A stretch of 6,565 bases of DNA. It comes from GCA-2733415 sp049609325. GTDB lineage: Bacteria > Bacteroidota > Bacteroidia > Flavobacteriales > Flavobacteriaceae. Below are positions 1 to 6,112 of this stretch, in pieces (positions within the stretch are counted from its first letter, which is position 1; every line of letters begins with the position of its first letter). The notes under the pieces were generated by a model. The model was given only the letters and a program-made list of their open reading frames with translations. It was not told where the DNA came from and made no database searches. Made by a program: the position numbers and the translations under genes. The stretch lies in contig JBMYYK010000056.1 of the NCBI GenBank assembly GCA_049609325.1, positions 1 through 6,565 of the forward strand, written 5' to 3'.

Positions 1-703
1 CTAACGGTGTACCCTCAACAGCCACTAATGCATTAATTGGTGTAGATTCTGGTTGCGGATTTAAGGTTGATAAAGCCACCAGCATTCCTGCCCTATCTTC
101 TATATTTTCTCCCATACCAATAATACCACCAGAACAAACAGTAACATTGGTTTTTCTTACATTATCAATGGTATCTAATCTATCTTGATATCCTCTAGTT
201 GAAATAACCTCTTTATAATATTCTTCTGATGAATCTAAATTATGATTGTACGCATATAAACCTGCTTCTGCCAGACGTTGCGCTTGATTTTCAGTGACCA
301 TTCCTAAAGTACAGCACACCTCCATATCAAGTTTGTTTATAGTGCGCACCATATCTAACACTTGATCAAATTCAGGACCATCCTTAACATTACGCCAAGC
401 CGCTCCCATACATACACGAGAACTCCCGCCTTCTTTAGCACGTAACGCTTGAGCTTTAACTTGATTAACCGTCATTAAATCATTCCCATCAACATTAGTA
501 TGGTATCGTGCAGCTTGTGGACAATATCCACAATCTTCAGAACACCCTCCTGTTTTTATTGATAATAAGGTTGATACCTGAACAACATTTGGATCATGTT
601 GTTGCCTATGAATAGTCGCTGCTTCATAAAGCAACTCCATCATTGGTTTATTATATATCTCTAGAATTTCTTCCTTCGTCCAATTATGTCTTACTGTGCT
701 CAT
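1..703 (-). CDS. bioB: Biotin synthase BioB, 3' end beyond the window
   Basis: Radical-SAM enzyme that inserts sulfur into dethiobiotin to make biotin, the last step of the pathway, in the cytoplasm. The reading frame starts at an ATG (complement of 701-703) and stays open for 234 codons to the left edge, so roughly the last third of a usual 320-360 aa protein is missing. The [4Fe-4S]/SAM motif CSEDCGYC gives Cys54, Cys58 and Cys61. The cysteines expected to hold the sulfur-donating [2Fe-2S] cluster are also present: Cys98 (VCMGAAW), Cys130 (EVCCTLG) and Cys190 (VCSGGIIGMGE). The arginine ligand seen in E. coli BioB would lie beyond the edge. A glycine-rich stretch and YNHNLD at about 152-157 fit the family. 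It is the last visible gene of the operon, 52 nt after the KAS stop. Identity is secure; only completeness is unknown. Confidence 0.97.
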   Translation of the reverse strand, partial: MSTVRHNWTKEEILEIYNKPMMELLYEAATIHRQQHDPNVVQVSTLLSIKTGGCSEDCGYCPQAARYHTNVDGNDLMTVNQVKAQALRAKEGGSSRVCMGAAWRNVKDGPEFDQVLDMVRTINKLDMEVCCTLGMVTENQAQRLAEAGLYAYNHNLDSSEEYYKEVISTRGYQDRLDTIDNVRKTNVTVCSGGIIGMGENIEDRAGMLVALSTLNPQPESTPINALVAVEGTPL

Positions 704-725
704 AAATTTGAGTTATTTAATTGTT

Positions 726-733
726 CAAAAATA
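726..733 (-). promoter_or_regulatory. Possible internal -7 element before bioB
   Basis: On the minus strand this reads TATTTTTG, matching the Bacteroidetes -7 consensus TAnnTTTG. It lies 22 nt before the bioB ATG in the largest gap of the operon (52 nt). I see no convincing TTG -33 element about 19 nt further upstream, and such 8-mers arise by chance in A/T-rich DNA. It may give bioB some independent transcription, but this is weak. Confidence 0.22.
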
Positions 734-755
734 GTAATTAAATATTGATAGCCTA

Positions 756-1910
756 CTATTTTGATAATAATACTGAAACTGCATTTCCGCCAAAACCAAC
801 TGCATTTACAAGTATTTTTTGCAATGGCAATTTTGAAGTTTGTTGCCCAACAAAAGGAACTGCTATAAATTTTTGATGCTGCAACATCATTATAGCCAAC
901 TCAACACTTAACAACCCTGAGGTTGCGAAAGTATGTCCTAATTTCCATTTATTACTTGTTAATAACGGTTGATGATTGCCAAAGATTTTTTGAATAGCAT
1001 TCACTTCAGACCGATCTCCTTTTATAGTTCCTGGAGCATGCATAACTATTACATCTACATCTTCTGGAGCGGTGGTTCCTAACGCCATTTTCATCGACTT
1101 TTGAAAACATTTTGCTTCTGCTGAAATAGATACATTATGCTCTAAAATCTCGGTAGCATACCCTATACCTTCTATCGTCGCTAAAGCATTTTCTACCAAA
1201 CCGTTTTCTAAACACAGTGCCGCAGCACCTTCACCCACAACCATTGTGTTTTGTTTTTTGGTAAGATTTAATGCTTGGCAAGGGTACTCAGCATCATGCC
1301 TTGCATACACTTTTAACGCTTGCATTTGCGCAATGGTGAATTCAGTTAACGCAGCTTCACTAGCGCCAACTAAAAATTTATTAGTCATGCCTGATGTTAA
1401 CCACGCTACGCCGTTCAACAAGGCATGTAGTCCTGTAGAGCAGGTTATTGAATGCGAAACCGTTGGTCCTTTAGTCTGTAAATCATGAGCTATCCATGAC
1501 GAAATATTCCCTAATGTTGTTGTTGGCGAACTTAAGGTTTCTGCAAATTTTTCCTTCAAGAATGCCTTGTAGTAAGATTCAAATAAAGTGGTAGCTCCTC
1601 GAGAAGAACCAAAATTGACGCCAAAATCATCAGAAGACTGCCAATTTGCACCACTAATTGCTTTTCGAGACACATATATTCCATACAATACAGCATCATC
1701 TAAAAATTTATATTTTGAATCTGAATGTCTTAACTTTTCAATTTCATCTTTGTCTGCTTCCGTTAATTGTGCCACAAAAGCAGAACCTCCATCATATTGA
1801 TGTTTTGTAATATGATGTGCTTCACTCAAATATTGCTGCCAAATGTGTTCTGGAGTACTTCCTAATGCAGAAATTGACGCTAAGCCTGTAATGGAAATGG
1901 GTTTTATCAT
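756..1910 (-). CDS. Beta-ketoacyl synthase (FabF-like KAS) of the biotin operon
   Basis: Thiolase-fold condensing enzyme expected to join an acyl group to malonyl-ACP by decarboxylative Claisen condensation. Counting from the upstream TTG as residue 1, the nucleophile is Cys158 in SITCSTG, the two histidines are His292 (VMHAPGT) and His327 (WKLGHTFATSG), Lys322 precedes the latter, and GFGGNA at 373-378 is the C-terminal active-site loop. The Cys-His-His triad is therefore intact, but the first histidine motif is HAPGT rather than the usual HGTGT. I chose ATG at 1908-1910 (384 aa), slightly shorter than typical FabF (about 410 aa); the in-frame TTG just before it adds one residue. A weak purine-rich AAGAGGA lies about 9 nt upstream. 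It sits between bioA and bioB in one operon, which suggests a dedicated role in building the pimeloyl chain. That role is inference; fold and catalytic class are clear. An unrelated lipid or polyketide KAS is the alternative. Confidence 0.88.
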   Translation of the reverse strand: MIKPISITGLASISALGSTPEHIWQQYLSEAHHITKHQYDGGSAFVAQLTEADKDEIEKLRHSDSKYKFLDDAVLYGIYVSRKAISGANWQSSDDFGVNFGSSRGATTLFESYYKAFLKEKFAETLSSPTTTLGNISSWIAHDLQTKGPTVSHSITCSTGLHALLNGVAWLTSGMTNKFLVGASEAALTEFTIAQMQALKVYARHDAEYPCQALNLTKKQNTMVVGEGAAALCLENGLVENALATIEGIGYATEILEHNVSISAEAKCFQKSMKMALGTTAPEDVDVIVMHAPGTIKGDRSEVNAIQKIFGNHQPLLTSNKWKLGHTFATSGLLSVELAIMMLQHQKFIAVPFVGQQTSKLPLQKILVNAVGFGGNAVSVLLSK

Positions 1911-1942
1911 CAATACGAATCCTCTTGTTTGAGGGTGCTAAT

Positions 1943-3208
1943 TTAGACTATTTCTAATACTTGCTCTATAGCCCCATAAACTTTTTCTAACTGTTCTGTA
2001 GTAATTACATATGGCGGTAGAATGTAAATTGTTTTCCCCAACGGACGTAAACACACCCCATTATTCATAAGCGAATCAAATATTTCATAACGCTTATTAC
2101 CATAACGCTCCATATCAATATTTAAATCTAATGCATATATTACACCTAACTGTCTTGTAGACAATACTTTTTTATGTGTGTTTATCTTAGCATCAAAACC
2201 CTTATGTGCTTTGATAATAGCTTGTATATTCTCTTGTATGTCTTTTGATTTTAACAACTCAATTCCTGCTAACGCTACAGCACACGCAATTGGATTTGCT
2301 GTATAGGTATGGGCATGAAAGAATGCTTTACCTACAGAATCATCTAAAAAAGCATCATATATATTTTGAGTACAGGTTGTTATTGCCATTGGCACAAACC
2401 CAGCTGTTAAAGCTTTTGATAAGGCTATAATATCTGGCTGTTCTTCAATATATTCTGACGCGAAGTGTTTTCCTGTTTTTCCAAAACCAGTCATCACTTC
2501 ATCAGCAATACACAGCACTTCGTTTGATTTACAACACTTTAAAATTTCATTAAGATATTCTGCTGCGTACATACGCATACAGTTAGCCCCTTGCACTAAA
2601 GGCTCATAAATGAATGCCGCAATATTTTTTGTATTGATATGCTGCTGTAATAACGCCATCACTTCAGTGATATTTTCTGAATTTGGAGTAGGAATTCTAA
2701 CTACATCAATAAAAAAATCAGAAAACGGGCCGTTATATACTGATAGGCCTGAGGCTGACATTGCCCCAAACGTATCTCCATGAAATCCATTTTCAAAGGC
2801 TAAAATTGTAGTGCGTTTATCACCTTTATTAAAATGGTATTGAATTGCCATTTTAATAGCTACTTCATTGGCTGTAGAGCCATTATCAGAAAAAAAGACT
2901 TTTTCTTGGTTTTCTGGTAAAATAGCAATGAGTTCTTCTGACAATTTCACTGCAGGCTCATGAGTAAATCCTGCAAATACAATCTGATCTAATTGTTGCA
3001 TTTGCTTAGTCACACACTCTAAAATATAGTCGTTACAATGTCCGTACATTGCAGTGTACCAAGAAGCAATACCATCTATATATTCTTTTCCTTCCTCATC
3101 ATACAACACTGCGCCTTTTGCCTTTACAATCGGTAACGCTTCTGGGTGTAATTTATGCTGGGTTAACGGATGCCATACGTGTTGTTTATCGCGCTCTTGT
3201 AAATTCAT
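1943..3208 (-). CDS. bioA: Adenosylmethionine-8-amino-7-oxononanoate aminotransferase BioA
   Basis: Class III PLP aminotransferase that converts 7-keto-8-aminopelargonate (KAPA) to 7,8-diaminopelargonate (DAPA), with S-adenosylmethionine as amino donor in most species. The 421 aa length is normal. Landmarks in order: VWHPLTQHK (11-19), SWYTAMYGH (49-57), FSDNGSTANEVAIKMA (106-121), GFHGDTFGAMSASG (141-154), EPLVQGA (202-208), ADEVMTGFGKTG (235-246) with Asp236 for the PLP ring nitrogen, Lys265 in ALSKALTAGF as the Schiff-base lysine, HTYTANPIACA (300-310), and Arg388 in CLRPLG, expected to bind the substrate carboxylate. Compared with E. coli BioA as I remember it, the pocket positions Tyr17 and Tyr144 are Leu15 and Phe142 here. 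The start codon overlaps the bioD stop as ATGA, which fixes the start and implies coupled translation. Confidence 0.97.
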   Translation of the reverse strand: MNLQERDKQHVWHPLTQHKLHPEALPIVKAKGAVLYDEEGKEYIDGIASWYTAMYGHCNDYILECVTKQMQQLDQIVFAGFTHEPAVKLSEELIAILPENQEKVFFSDNGSTANEVAIKMAIQYHFNKGDKRTTILAFENGFHGDTFGAMSASGLSVYNGPFSDFFIDVVRIPTPNSENITEVMALLQQHINTKNIAAFIYEPLVQGANCMRMYAAEYLNEILKCCKSNEVLCIADEVMTGFGKTGKHFASEYIEEQPDIIALSKALTAGFVPMAITTCTQNIYDAFLDDSVGKAFFHAHTYTANPIACAVALAGIELLKSKDIQENIQAIIKAHKGFDAKINTHKKVLSTRQLGVIYALDLNIDMERYGNKRYEIFDSLMNNGVCLRPLGKTIYILPPYVITTEQLEKVYGAIEQVLEIV

Positions 3209-3825
3209 AGGTTTTGTAATTTTTCTTGAAACTCTTCAGCATAAGTCTTAACAACATTTTTATCAATATAAGGTTCTTCATCTATACGTCCTAACACAGT
3301 TACCCCGGTCATTTTTTCAATGATATCTTCTGTAGATTGATGAGCCTCTCCGTTAAAAATGACATACACTTCAAAACCTTTACTCTGCAACAACTGAATT
3401 GTCATTAAACTATGATTTATACTCCCAAGATAATGACGAGAAACAACGATAACTTTATAGTCGGGTTGAATTAAATCTAATATTGTATTAGAATCATTTA
3501 ACGGTACTAATACGCCCCCAGCACCTTCAATTACCAAATGATTGTCTGTAATCGGCGGTGTGATTTTAGAAACATCTATAGTTACCCCGTCAATTTTAGC
3601 AGCGGCATGAGGACTCATTGGAGTTTTTAACCCATAACTATTAGAATGGATTGTTGTTTGCTCATTTGAAATTAACTTCTCTACAGCATGTGCATCTCCA
3701 GTATCTAGATCCCCTGCTTGAACAGGTTTCCAATAGTCTGCTTCTAAAGCTTCAGTTAGTATTGCAGCAACTACAGTTTTACCCACATCTGTTCCTATTC
3801 CTGTTATAAAGAATTGCTTATTCAT
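3205..3825 (-). CDS. bioD: Dethiobiotin synthetase BioD
   Basis: ATP-dependent carboxylase that closes the ureido ring of 7,8-diaminopelargonate with CO2 to give dethiobiotin. The 206 aa protein is slightly shorter than E. coli BioD (about 225 aa). The P-loop is GIGTDVGKT at residues 9-17 with Lys16. YWKPVQAG (31-38) supplies a second conserved lysine, Lys33. SPHAAA (71-76) is the family motif after the diaminopelargonate-binding region, and VIEGAGGVLVPL (98-109) is the second nucleotide and metal-binding loop with Glu100. The start overlaps the stop of the DUF2007 gene and the stop overlaps the bioA start, both as ATGA, so it lies in the most tightly coupled part of the operon. Identification is firm. 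Confidence 0.97.
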   Translation of the reverse strand: MNKQFFITGIGTDVGKTVVAAILTEALEADYWKPVQAGDLDTGDAHAVEKLISNEQTTIHSNSYGLKTPMSPHAAAKIDGVTIDVSKITPPITDNHLVIEGAGGVLVPLNDSNTILDLIQPDYKVIVVSRHYLGSINHSLMTIQLLQSKGFEVYVIFNGEAHQSTEDIIEKMTGVTVLGRIDEEPYIDKNVVKTYAEEFQEKLQNL

Positions 3826-4205
3826 AATAATTCTTTTGCTTTAAAGTTTGTATTACAATCTGAACATCTGTATTCAAACAACCCATTTATAGGAATCAAT
3901 TTTAAAACGATGTTCTTAAATTTTAGTCTTAAATTAAAATTTGTTGATTTACAGTAAGTGCAGACAATCTCTTCTTTTAACAGTGACGCATCAATTTTTT
4001 TGATGATGTTTTTTGCCACTTTAACCTGTTCAGTAGGCACTTGTAGTTTTACACCTCCAATAGCATTACTAACTAACGGATCTGTATCTACCGTATACTC
4101 ATCTGCTAAAAAAACAGTGATATGCTCCGATTCTAATTTTCCTTTAATTATTAATGCTTCAGAGGAATACTGAAACACGGCAATAGTTGTAATGCTATCT
4201 TCCAT
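3822..4205 (-). CDS. DUF2007-like protein with C-terminal zinc-ribbon cysteines
   Basis: A 127 aa protein of unknown function. Residues about 8-72 resemble the DUF2007 family (sometimes called putative signal-transducing domain), with an FQYSSEALIIKGKLESE opening, a strand holding VFLADE, and a GGVKLQVPTEQVKVAKNII ending. A second part carries two CxxC pairs, CTYC (Cys82, Cys85) and CSDC (Cys114, Cys117), consistent with a zinc ribbon; between them is a mostly hydrophobic stretch (about 98-110) that looks too short and broken for a membrane span. I see no signal peptide. It lies 27 nt after bioF, and its stop codon overlaps the bioD start as ATGA, so it is co-transcribed and probably translated in step with biotin enzymes. 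Family assignment is from remembered sequence pattern; the function is not known to me. A regulatory or metal-handling role would be guesswork. Confidence 0.85.
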   Translation of the reverse strand: MEDSITTIAVFQYSSEALIIKGKLESEHITVFLADEYTVDTDPLVSNAIGGVKLQVPTEQVKVAKNIIKKIDASLLKEEIVCTYCKSTNFNLRLKFKNIVLKLIPINGLFEYRCSDCNTNFKAKELL

Positions 4206-4232
4206 AGTTCTTGATTTCAGATAATACTGAAT

Positions 4233-5375
4233 TTAGGCGTTTACAAATGTACTAAGCAAATTCAATACTTCATCTATTTCTTTATGAGTATTATAACTAT
4301 GGATGCAAAATCTTAAACGCTCTTGTCCTTCTGGCACAGTTGGCGACAAAATGGGCTTCACGTCAAACCCATTATCTTGCAACAGTTTTGCAGTGTGCTT
4401 AACAGCAATAGTCCCGGGTATTATACAACTTTGTATTGCAGAATGACTCTCAATAAAACGCGACTCCAAACCTAATGTTTTACACGATGTTTTAAAATAA
4501 GTTATAACGTCATGTAATTCTTGCTGTGTTTGATTTGAAGCAATTAGGCAATTGTACACTGTTTGTAAAGTTGCAACACTATGCGGCGACAATCCTGTAG
4601 TATAAATAAATGCTCGAGAAAAGTTTATAAGATAATTTTTTAACTGTTTACTACCTAAAATTGCGGCTCCGTGACAGCCCAAAGCTTTTCCAAAAGTAAT
4701 TATTCGGGCAAACACTTCTTTCTCTATACTTAATTCTTGAACCAACCCAAAATTGAATACTCCAATAGCATGTGCCTCATCTACTATTAAATGTGCGTTG
4801 TATTTCTTACTTATTTGAAGTGTTTCTACTAAATCTGGCGAATCACCGTCCATTGAAAATACCGATTCGGTTACTATGTATACCTCAGTATCATTAGCTC
4901 TCGACTGCGTTCGAACAGACAGCAACTTTTTTTCTAAATCAGCTAAATCATTATGTTTAAACGCATAGGCTTTTGCCAATGACAACTTAATACCATCACG
5001 AATAGATGCATGAGAAAATTCATCATATAAAATAACATCATGTCGTTGAGGCACACAACTAAAAAAGCCAAGATTTGCATCATAACCTGAATTATACAAC
5101 AACGCTTCTGTATGGTGTTTCTGACTTAACAAATTTTCAACCTGAATATACAATTGATGATTACCTGTTAATAAACGAGATCCCGTGGCGCCATTTAGAA
5201 GAAATCCGTTATCAACTAGATACTTGTGAGTTTGTTTAAATATAGCTTCAGATTTAGCAAAACCGAGATAATCATTTGAAGAAAAATCAACTAAAGATGA
5301 TTGCTCAACTAAATTCCGTAGGCTTTTACTACCTACTCTTTGATTTAACTTTTTATGTAATTTTTCAGGAAACAT
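4233..5375 (-). CDS. bioF: 8-amino-7-oxononanoate synthase BioF
   Basis: PLP enzyme of the alpha-oxoamine synthase family that condenses pimeloyl-ACP or pimeloyl-CoA with L-alanine, releasing CO2, to form 7-keto-8-aminopelargonate (KAPA), the first dedicated ring-building step. Starting at ATG 5373-5375 gives 380 aa, close to E. coli BioF (384 aa). Landmarks: FSSNDYLGFA (31-40), GATGSR (62-67), YNSGYDAN (94-101), SHAS with His122 stacking on the PLP, SVFSMDGD (171-178), IVDEAHAIG with Asp199 and His202, and the Schiff-base Lys230 in TFGKALGCHGAA. The frame stays open upstream for another 57 codons to 5546, but that stretch is low-complexity, lies over the promoter region and reaches into the start of the divergent gene, so I reject it. 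It is the first gene of the biotin operon. Confidence 0.95.
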   Translation of the reverse strand: MFPEKLHKKLNQRVGSKSLRNLVEQSSLVDFSSNDYLGFAKSEAIFKQTHKYLVDNGFLLNGATGSRLLTGNHQLYIQVENLLSQKHHTEALLYNSGYDANLGFFSCVPQRHDVILYDEFSHASIRDGIKLSLAKAYAFKHNDLADLEKKLLSVRTQSRANDTEVYIVTESVFSMDGDSPDLVETLQISKKYNAHLIVDEAHAIGVFNFGLVQELSIEKEVFARIITFGKALGCHGAAILGSKQLKNYLINFSRAFIYTTGLSPHSVATLQTVYNCLIASNQTQQELHDVITYFKTSCKTLGLESRFIESHSAIQSCIIPGTIAVKHTAKLLQDNGFDVKPILSPTVPEGQERLRFCIHSYNTHKEIDEVLNLLSTFVNA

Positions 5376-5380
5376 CACTT

Positions 5381-5388
5381 CAAATATA
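5381..5388 (-). promoter_or_regulatory. Candidate -7 promoter element of the biotin operon
   Basis: Minus strand reads TATATTTG, a match to the Bacteroidetes -7 consensus TAnnTTTG, ending only 5 nt before the bioF ATG. If it is used, transcription would begin at or within a few bases of the start codon, giving an almost leaderless mRNA. A TTG exists upstream but at about 13 nt spacing, shorter than the usual 17-23, so the -33 box is not convincing. The dyad at 5405-5443 lies just upstream. Confidence 0.4.
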
Positions 5389-5404
5389 GGTATTATATAT
5401 ACAA

Positions 5405-5443
5405 TGTTACTACTTAACACAGCTGTAAGTTTAGTAAGTAACA
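5405..5443. promoter_or_regulatory. 39-bp imperfect dyad, candidate biotin operator
   Basis: The outer arms TGTTACT (5405-5411) and AGTAACA (5437-5443) are perfect 7-bp inverted repeats. Further pairing inside the arms continues with one bulge and one mismatch (AAC/GTT and ACT/AGT blocks). The centre holds a perfect 8-bp palindrome ACAGCTGT (5419-5426). The whole element starts 16 bp upstream of the bioF -7 element and lies about 55 bp upstream of the skp-like -7 element. Its length and position suit an operator for a dimeric regulator of the biotin operon. It does not match the classical BirA box TTGTAAACC/GGTTTACAA well, so the regulator is unknown. Confidence 0.4.
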
Positions 5444-5497
5444 AACACAAATAGCAATTATTATAATAAAATAATACTCTAGACCTTTCAGCTTTTA

Positions 5498-5505
5498 TAT
5501 ATTTG
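5498..5505 (+). promoter_or_regulatory. Candidate -7 promoter element of the skp-like gene
   Basis: TATATTTG matches the Bacteroidetes TAnnTTTG -7 consensus and lies 26 nt before the ATG at 5532, which would give a leader of about 20 nt. No clear TTG is seen at the -33 distance. Placement relative to the gene is typical, so it is plausible but not proven. Confidence 0.42.
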
Positions 5506-5531
5506 AATTTCAATACAAAACTTAAACACTT

Positions 5532-6041
5532 ATGAATATCAAACACATTGCAATGGTAGTAACATTTATACTACTTTCAGTATCTGTAAATGCACAAAGT
5601 AAAGTAGGTACCGTTAACATTAATGACATTTTAACAAAAATGCCAGAATTAAATGAGGTAGAAACAGCGGTAGCTGCTTATAAAACCGATCTTGAAAAAA
5701 CCTTAAATGAAAAAGTGACAACCTATAAAAACAAAGTTGAGTTGTTTAAAAAGAATTCTGACACGTATAGTGATGTTATGAAAAAAACTATGGGAGAAGA
5801 GCTGTTTAACTTAGAAAACGACATCAAACAATTTCAACAAAATGGTGGAAAATTAACACAGTTAAGACAAGAAGAATTGCTACGTCCGTTATATGGTAAA
5901 ATCAGCGATATGATTGCTGTAGTTGCTAAAGAACAAAACTACACACAAATACTAACTGTAGATGGAAACGAGTTTGCTTATGCAGACGAAAAACTAGATA
6001 TTACTGCTACAGTAAAGTCAAAACTTGGTATTAAGGAATAA
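5532..6041 (+). CDS. OmpH/Skp-family periplasmic chaperone
   Basis: Predicted small exported protein of the OmpH (Skp) family, whose members hold unfolded outer-membrane proteins in the periplasm. The 169 aa length is close to E. coli Skp (161 aa). Residues 1-21 form a signal peptide: Lys4, a hydrophobic core IAMVVTFILLSVSV, then a likely cleavage after VNA before Gln22. The mature protein opens with KVGTVNINDILTKMPE, the family's N-terminal strand and motif. Residues about 40-120 are charged and heptad-like (many K, E, Q and L), consistent with the long coiled-coil tentacle. The C-terminal part, AKEQNYTQILTVDGNEFAYA (132-151), resembles the closing strands of the family body. It is transcribed alone, divergent from the biotin operon and followed by a terminator. 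Family is well supported; client proteins are unknown. Confidence 0.9.
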   Translation: MNIKHIAMVVTFILLSVSVNAQSKVGTVNINDILTKMPELNEVETAVAAYKTDLEKTLNEKVTTYKNKVELFKKNSDTYSDVMKKTMGEELFNLENDIKQFQQNGGKLTQLRQEELLRPLYGKISDMIAVVAKEQNYTQILTVDGNEFAYADEKLDITATVKSKLGIKE

Positions 6042-6060
6042 CCCAAAAACTAATAGCAAC

Positions 6061-6093
6061 AAAAAAGCCTGATACAATGTATCAGGCTTTTTT
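6061..6093. terminator. Bidirectional intrinsic terminator
   Basis: A 15-bp perfect inverted repeat: AAAAAAGCCTGATAC (6061-6075) pairs with GTATCAGGCTTTTTT (6079-6093). The G/C-containing core is flanked by an A tract and a T tract, so it can end transcription on both strands. It lies between the convergent skp-like gene (ending 6041) and atpC (ending 6113) and serves both. Confidence 0.93.
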
Positions 6094-6112
6094 ATAAATT
6101 ACATGTATTAAC

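Noticed and set aside
1246..1800. Open frames on the plus strand antisense to the KAS gene
   Set aside because: Short, Cys/Ser-rich translations without recognisable domains, fully covered by the well-supported minus-strand KAS gene.
1911..1913. TTG as start codon of the KAS gene
   Set aside because: An ATG follows immediately in frame and is the more likely start; the difference is one residue.
2245..2430. Plus-strand open frame inside bioA
   Set aside because: Antisense shadow of a conserved enzyme gene with no domain or promoter support.
3054..3251. Plus-strand open frame over the bioA/bioD junction
   Set aside because: Antisense shadow of two overlapping real genes.
3958..4173. Plus-strand open frame antisense to the DUF2007 gene
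   Set aside because: The minus-strand frame has a domain-like pattern, CxxC pairs and operon context; the plus-strand frame has none.
5376..5531. Classical BirA operator (TTGTAAACC with inverted partner) or a riboswitch before bioF
   Set aside because: No good match to the BirA box is visible, and the -7 element lies so near the start codon that there is no room for a leader RNA structure if that promoter is used.
5376..5546. 57-codon N-terminal extension of the bioF reading frame
   Set aside because: It is low-complexity, unlike BioF N-termini, covers the promoter and dyad, and overlaps the start of the divergent skp-like gene; ATG at 5373-5375 gives the normal length.
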